Below, in pieces: positions 58,812 through 64,000 of a DNA stretch of 64,000 nucleotides. Position 1 is the first letter of the stretch. Every line of letters starts with the position of its first letter. This DNA comes from Benincasa hispida (taxonomy: Eukaryota; Streptophyta; Magnoliopsida; Cucurbitales; Cucurbitaceae), in NCBI RefSeq assembly GCF_009727055.1, contig NC_052352.1, positions 22,028,443-22,092,442 of the forward strand, in the 5' to 3' direction. Made by a program: the position numbers and the translations under genes. The notes beneath the pieces were generated by a model, which saw only the letters and a program-made list of their open reading frames with translations, had not been told where the DNA came from and ran no database searches.

Positions 58812-59581
58812 CTATGAAGCACAAATACTTCATGTGAGGCAAGAATCAGTATCAAATACGTATCGGATACCGATACTTCCACATACTTCCTAGATACGTA
58901 TCTGACACGCGATTTGATGTATCTGTACTTTCAGATAATTTTCAGATATGTATCTGACACGTAATTTAACGTATCTATTTCTATGCGTACTTTTTTTTAA
59001 GAAAAAAAGACAAGTAACTCACCTAATCTTTCCTGATCTAAAATTAAGCAACCTATTTAAAAAGCTCACTATTCGAGTCCAAAACTAAAAAAATAATAAT
59101 AACAATAAATAACGGACCAAACCTTAGACTACATCTTCACATTTGAATCCCCACAAAGTCTACCAAAATATAAACCATTTGGATATCTTCAACAATAAGT
59201 TCTTTGTTTATCTTCATACTTCTCTCTTTAATCTTCTTCTTCTTCTTCTTTGCAATATGAGTCACTTTTCTATTGCATTTTATTAACTATTGTACTTCAA
59301 CATTTTAGATGTTGTTTTTTTTATTGTATTTTAGTGTTTGTATTTTATTTTATGCTATTATTATTAACTTGTATGCTAAATTTATCTATATCCTAGATTT
59401 TTTTAAAAGAAAAAGAAAATGTATCTTCAAGGTATCAGTATCCTCGTTTTTTAAAAATATATATATTAAAAAAATGACACATCCTTAGACGTATCCGTAT
59501 CTTAGTTTTTTAGAAACTGACGAATCGTCGTATCCGATCGTATCCGTATCATGTAGTCGTATCTGTGTCTGTGCTTCATAG
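58812..59581. mobile_element. Complete hAT-like MITE (770 bp) in gag of element G
   Basis: The left end CTATGAAGCACAAATAC and right end GTGTCTGTGCTTCATAG are inverted repeats (11 bp perfect, then partial). The flanks CATCACAT (58804-58811) and CATCGCAT (59582-59589) form an 8-bp TSD with one mismatch, the size expected for hAT transposons. Both ends carry clusters of GATACGTATC and CGTATCCG words. No coding frame. A Mutator origin (9-bp TSD) is less likely. Confidence 0.75.
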
Positions 59582-59589
59582 CATCGCAT

Positions 59590-60425
59590 TCTCATGCATT
59601 TGTAATGATGTGATAACATCGTTGCTATGTGAACTTTCTTTTCTTACTCTATCGCTCATTCTTGAGTCATATTTGTTCTCCTTTCAATTCTCATGGTTCT
59701 TTGAAATGCAATCAAATATATTTTTTGCTTCAATATAATTTTTATCCAATAAACTGCCTACTGCAGCAACATTTGCAGCAGTTTGAGATGCTTCAATCTG
59801 GCCATCATAAAAATTCTCCATTTGCAAAAGTCAGGGAGTACATTATGTGGACAATTTCTCACTAGCCTTTCGAACCTTGCCCATGCATCGCTCAATGTTC
59901 CATTATCTCTTTATTAAAAATTTGAGATTGCCCTTCTCCTTCTTGCATTTTATGTAGGTGGGAAATATTTCTTCAAAAAAATTCCACGACTTGCTCCTAT
60001 GATGTGATTTCACCGGGTTCAAGTGAATAGACCTATTTTCTGGCGTCTTCACATAGTGAAAATGGAAATAAGATGAGCCTAACTTCTTTAGGAGTAATGT
60101 TGAGGAATATTTCATGTGTTGCATATTTCGATGAAACTTCTCAAGTGAGCATGGGGGTCTTTGCCTGGTCTCCTTCCAAATCATCCAGTTGTCTGTATCA
60201 TCTGAAGCATGACATGTTTCATTTCAAGTATGGAACCATCTAGTGCTGGATGCATAATTCTAGGTGAGAAATCATATAAGATGGGCGAAGCATAAGCTCT
60301 TATTGGTCTATTATGATCATTAACTAGAAGAATGGGTTGGCAAGAACAACCACATCATCATTTCCATTGTCTCATATATTGATTATTGCATTTGGCTTTT
60401 CAAAAGTTTTTTGGTGATCCGCCAT
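59590..60425 (-). pseudogene. Gag N-terminal and core region of element G (broken)
   Basis: The probable start is ATG at 60425 (MADHQKTFEKPNA). Minus-strand translation, reading past stops and frameshifts, shows DPHAHLRSFIEICNT and VRLILFPFSL, then YSLEPGEIT and LSDAWARFERLVRNCPHN, the plant gypsy gag core, as in gypsy A. The 93-codon open frame at 60184-59903 is a shifted frame of this region. The long frame at 60572-60372 includes 5' leader sequence. Confidence 0.75.
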
Positions 60426-60638
60426 CTTCCTAGCCTTGTTCCTTTGTTTTCTTTCCTTATTTCTTCTTCTTCTTCTATGAAAAGTCCTCTTGATTTCTAG
60501 ATCGTATAATGGCTCAGGCGTTGATCCTTTGCTCATAAAATGTTTGTACCTTTTCCACAGATAGAGATACAATACGCCAACATGCGAGACCTATGAAAAT
60601 CATAAACAATAATTTAGCACAGGTTTAGTTACCGCAAT
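60426..60638 (-). mobile_element. 5' leader of element G
   Basis: About 210 bp between primer site and gag ATG. No separate feature is seen. Confidence 0.5.
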
Positions 60639-60655
60639 CCCCGACAACGGGGCCA
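60639..60655 (-). other. Primer-binding site of element G (tRNA-Asp type)
   Basis: The minus strand reads TGGCCCCGTTGTCGGGG, six bases from the LTR edge at 60662. It has two mismatches to the complement of the plant tRNA-Asp 3' end. It marks the 5' end of G's internal region. Confidence 0.8.
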
Positions 60656-60661
60656 AAAACT

Positions 60662-60762
60662 TGATGCGTTTCTATAGATGCGATGAAACGATTCTATGCT
60701 TTGGTTTCCTTAAATGTGTAAACACAGTGTTTTATCTAATCAAACCCAAGTGTAAGTTTAAC
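60662..60762 (-). mobile_element. 5' LTR of element G, inner 100 bp
   Basis: TGATGCGTTTCTATAGATGC and what follows match the 3' LTR edge at 11568-11668 with about eight differences. Similarity ends at TAAGTTTAAC, where family-D sequence takes over. The rest of the LTR lies beyond this insertion or is lost. Confidence 0.8.
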
Positions 60763-61804
60763 ATTTAACATACAATACGCCAAAAACTATAACATTTATA
60801 TATAAAGATAATGCATGAATATGCTTAATGCATGCATAAATATAACTCTTATATTATATGATGCATGAGCATGCTCTTATGTAATTTAATCATGTAAACT
60901 ACTATATCATAACTCTTACAATATAGAGACGATGCATGACAAAAGCATAACCTATGGTGAGATTTCAAACTATATGGCATACTATATGACATATAATAAA
61001 AACATACATCTCATGTACATTCACCAAAAATTAATGGCTGGGGTGATTAGCGTAAAAAACTGGAAATAAAATCTATCTATTACATTAAACCATCGAGTAA
61101 ACCAGTTCAACAATTGAATCAAGTCTTGAACCGCCCGGGCGAAGTCTTCTTTGTGATCGTTTAGAAAAAGTGGTTGAATAACCACGATCGTGTAGCAACG
61201 ATTGAGTACCTTTGACTATGCGATGAAGCATGAAGGCCACTCGATCGTGTAGCGCACCAAGTTTAAACGCAACTCTAAACGATCATGTAGACGACTACTA
61301 TGCTATGAAGCATGATCGTCTAGACGATCGAAGAACAAACGCTGAGTAACATTTATCGAGCGATCGTGTAGCCAGTGACTATGCGATGAAGCATGCTGGC
61401 CTACACGATCATTTAATGCGCATGCATCTACCTTGCAATGAGTATCCCATACTCAATGATCGTTTACCCCCATCGTCTACACGATCTGACCAACTCTTGG
61501 TGTTCTTCTTCCTCGAAGTAATTTGCATCTCCATGCCTTGAAGCTTCATCATGAGCGACTCGAACAAACTAAAACTTATTGATTTACAGACTCGATAGCA
61601 AGTTAATATGCCTAAAAACACAAGGGCCTTTACAATTAACTTTGAAATGTAAAAGAATTCATTAACAAGAAGTAATCATCCCAGAAACTCTATTAATCCA
61701 CATCCACGAACACATTTAACACTTAAACAGAATGCAGACATGCTTAAACACCCACCAAGAAAGTAAATGCAATTCTACATAGCAATGGATTTGGAATATC
61801 AGAA
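60763..61804 (-). mobile_element. Internal region of a family-D element (non-coding)
   Basis: Roughly 1 kb follows the primer site on the minus strand. No gag or pol domain was recognised. From 61140 to 61480 there are further CGATCG-type motifs (CACGATCGTGTAG, TAGACGATCG) interleaved with three TATGCGATGAAGCATG phrases. The element ends at the broken 5' LTR of G without a 3' LTR, so it is truncated or non-autonomous. Confidence 0.6.
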
Positions 61805-61820
61805 CCTGACTCTGATACCA
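61805..61820 (-). other. Primer-binding site of the family-D element (initiator tRNA-Met type)
   Basis: The minus strand reads TGGTATCAGAGTCAGG two bases after the LTR end, the standard primer site of Copia-type elements. It shows that family D is LTR-retrotransposon-derived and fixes the LTR edge at 61823. Confidence 0.85.
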
Positions 61821-62274
61821 ATTGAAGGAACTTTTATTTAAGAGAACTAGTGAGCAGAAAAAAGATCTTTTCGAGTCCATTGGGAAAGAATTAAACGCAT
61901 TCACAAACATATAGAATAGTTATGCATCTTAAACAAAATTACAACATGCTTTCTTAGTTAAAAACAAAAAGAATGAGAGACATATCTTTGAAAAACACTT
62001 CTTGTATAAATCTCTCGCTCTCATGAAGAATTAGACAGCAACCTCTCGTTGTCGTTAAGATCGCCTAGCCAATCATCTAGTAATCATGAACTGTTTGATC
62101 CACGCACAGAAACCCCTCAACACAACCACTCGGTAACCTTGGTATTCTCGGAGTGAGAATCCATGAGGTGTAGGCTCTGTGTGAATTTGGTAGAGGGATG
62201 GAGGAAGGAAACAATCGAACTACACAATCAAGTAAATGGGAAAAGGTTCTGTCGATCACATAGACTGAGAATGC

Positions 62275-62430
62275 TTGATCGTTTAGTAAATCTCGCTAGC
62301 ACATGATCGTTTAGTAAATCACGCTAGATAGTTTACACGATCATCAAGTAAAACACGCTAGATTGTTTACACGATCATTTAGTAAAACACGCTAGATCGT
62401 TTACATGCTCGTTTAGTAAAAGTCGCTTTA
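62275..62430. repeat. CGATCG/GATCGTTTA cluster in a family-D LTR (copy 4)
   Basis: Regular ~32-bp units of the type CACGCTAGATNGTTTACACG with GATCGTTTAGTAAA, about five copies. This copy is more regular than the others, suggesting recent local expansion. Confidence 0.8.
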
Positions 62431-63185
62431 TCGCTCAGTCTCTCGTGAGTAAATGATTAGTAATGCACTAAATGAAGCGATCCCCTAACAAAATGAAAAC
62501 ACTTTTCATTTTATCCTTCAGTTATCAAAACTGAAAATAACCTCCCACCTTCACGGTTAATGGAAAAAATAACCAACCACAATTATCATATAATTGTTTT
62601 AATTAAAAATAAATATAATAACTAACTTATCATATTATATTTATAATCTATAGTTTTAATATCACATCATATGTAATATTTAAACCATAGTTATTTTCTT
62701 CTTTATTTAATATAAATCATATTTATATCAATTCCTCCAAATAATGTATCTCATACATCATATCAATTATATCACATATAATTGAACTAATTTAATTATA
62801 TTATATATAATCAAATTTTCTCTTGTTAATTTGAACACTTTAAACTACCCAAAAACTGATTCTCAACTTGAATCCATTGAGCTACCAAGGGGACCTTATG
62901 GATCTGTAGCTTGAAGCTCCAATAGTATTGAATAACTGACTAAAATCTTTAATCACAAAATCCACCATCTGTTAATTTTCAGGCACTTCACTAAAGACCA
63001 ACAGCTGCACTCTTCTCAGTACAAATATATTTCTGTGTCCATTGGATATAACTAATAAACAATACGATAATCCTTCACAGATCATTCGTAAGTACAGCTG
63101 GGCTAAATTACCATTTTGACCCTATAATTACATTTAACTCCTTAAGTACCACTGATTCCTCTAATGAACAATACATCATAGTCCT

Positions 63186-63368
63186 ACTATGAGTGAACAC
63201 CTCTTAGGCCATGAGAAAGTGTGTGGCGTCATATCGTTCAAGCCCCGAAATCAGCCCTTAACGGAGCAATCTATCTNACTATGAGTGAACACCTCTTAGG
63301 CCATGAGAAAGTGTGTGGCGTCATATCGTTCAAGCCCCGAAATCAGCCCTTAACGGAGCAATCTATCT
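63186..63368. other. Single-N join flanked by a 91-bp identical duplication (assembly artefact)
   Basis: 63186-63276 and 63278-63368 are identical and separated by one N at 63277. The other family-D LTR copies have this segment once. It is best explained by two contig ends placed side by side instead of being merged. Confidence 0.92.
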
Positions 63369-64000
63369 GCTTACCCCTGCTTCGGGGAAGAAGTGAATTC
63401 CATCTTGTGTAGCTGAGTTCCCAGCTCCCCAATCAGACGAATCCCCAAAGTGGCAGGTTTGAGTCGACAATCTGACCACTTGCACCCATGCAAATCAAAG
63501 GACCACCCTCATAGGCAAGAGTTCCCAACTCACTCAGGATTAACGTTATGTTACCTATGGTCATCCTAGTGAAATGAAAGTGCCTGTCATGAACGGTGTT
63601 ATATAACGAGAATAAACATTTTGTGGTTCAGTCTTATACAAACTCTTTTGTATAGGACACCCTCGCTTGTATGTCTCCACATGAATGATCAAGATTAGAC
63701 TATCAGTAGTACTTTACAACACTTGTAACATCTACAAAGCGGGTCGTATCCGTAGTGTCACAGGATAAGGTTTCCCTCCTTTATCCATATACTACAGACC
63801 ATTTAGGTTATCACTTATGGAATGATCCATTTGTATGTCTCCACATACATGCTTAAGTCACAACGATAACCAGGGATCTTAGTTTATTGGTTTGTGGTTA
63901 ATGCAACTAAAATATCTCATATTTCATAGACAACGGTGAAGAAAATATCTCATATTATTACATCACAAGCGTTTGTTCATACAGGTGTTTACAAACTACA

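Larger units (their letters stand above)
11568..60762 (-). mobile_element. Element G: ancient Athila/Tat-type gypsy retrotransposon, the host of nearly all nested insertions
   Basis: Minus-strand pieces follow in canonical order. The 5' LTR start is at 60762-60662, the tRNA-Asp-type primer site at 60655-60639 and gag from about 60425. They continue with gag C-terminus at 54.95-54.34 kb, protease at 50.55 kb, RT at 49.8-49.5 and 47.56-47.0 kb, RNase H at 47-46.3 kb, integrase zinc region at 46.0-45.9 kb, integrase core and C-terminus at 34.4-33.5 kb, and a 3' ORF at 19.3-16.0 kb. The polypurine tract is at 13.1 kb and the 3' LTR at 13095-11568. The first 100 bp at the two outer LTR edges match at roughly 92 percent, as expected for an old insertion. 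Each break between pieces coincides with another element's end, in several cases with a TSD. All coding parts carry stops or frameshifts. The one-element reading is an inference; two overlapping relatives remain possible. Confidence 0.7.
61823..64000 (-). mobile_element. 5' LTR of a family-D element, running off the right edge
   Basis: It ends AAGTTCCTTCA at 61823 and extends past 64000. By comparison with the copy ending at 52802, only about 40 bp (to TGTTGGAG) should be missing. It contains a CGATCG cluster (62275-62430) and a single-N artefact at 63277. ORFs such as 62077-62259 and 63221-63412 are LTR text. Confidence 0.85.

Noticed and set aside
60372..60572. Basic 66-codon minus-strand ORF as an independent small protein
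   Set aside because: It is the G leader running into the gag start; the real Gag begins in this region.
63221..63412. ORF of 63 codons containing an X
   Set aside because: It is created by the single-N assembly duplication within an LTR.

Overview
This window is transposon-rich, AT-rich plant nuclear DNA. It has spliced plant genes, a CACTA transposon, Athila/Tat-type Ty3-gypsy elements, Copia-type LTRs and MITEs. I recognise the commonest LTR families (starting TGTTGGGTTTTAT and TGTTGGAGTTTG) as abundant in Cucurbitaceae, so a cucurbit is my best guess. That is recall, not a search. There are no rRNA or tRNA genes, CRISPR arrays or bacterial operons. All alignments were made by eye.

Genic part (1-11.57 kb). 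Two intact-looking minus-strand host genes stand here: a two-exon OXIDATIVE STRESS 3-like gene (5821-6393) and a four-exon early-nodulin-93-like gene (8978-10926). Both splice into clean reading frames. Around them lie a PIF/Harbinger-type MITE (1417-1749), a 1.88-kb solo LTR with a perfect 5-bp target-site duplication (TSD) (3495-5374), and a scaffold gap.

Repeat part (11.57-64 kb). Almost everything here can be read as one old minus-strand gypsy element (called G) spread over about 49 kb. Its 3' LTR is at 11568-13095. Its gag, tRNA-Asp-type primer site and the start of its 5' LTR are at 59.6-60.76 kb. Its coding domains resume in the correct order across each later insertion. The insertions, left to right, are: solo LTR 13819-15697; a plus-strand LTR fragment 17720-19010; a complete gypsy element A 19294-33197, whose 5' LTR is itself split by an LTR of family B; an 11.5-kb CACTA transposon 34419-45906, itself carrying a solo LTR and an LTR fragment; a TRIM 46016-46336; two family-D LTRs; a solo LTR of family C; a family-B LTR with primer site; and a hAT-like MITE. 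A further family-D element interrupts G's 5' LTR and runs off the right edge.

Notable points. The CACTA element carries a Transposase_24-type gene plus a captured, broken DUF1985/Ulp1-protease-like gene, and no visible TNPD transposase. A 1.46-kb near-identical tract links 28.75-30.21 kb with 54.1-55.56 kb and looks like a templated insertion. Family-D LTRs hold clusters of a palindromic CGATCG-centred motif. Three different gypsy families share a paired ~50-bp motif before the polypurine tract. There are also assembly artefacts: an exact Nextera mate-pair junction adapter inside an LTR, and two single-N joins flanked by identical sequence.

All transposon coding regions seen are broken by stops, frameshifts or insertions. 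I found no evidence of a new functional multi-gene system. The novelty here is architectural.
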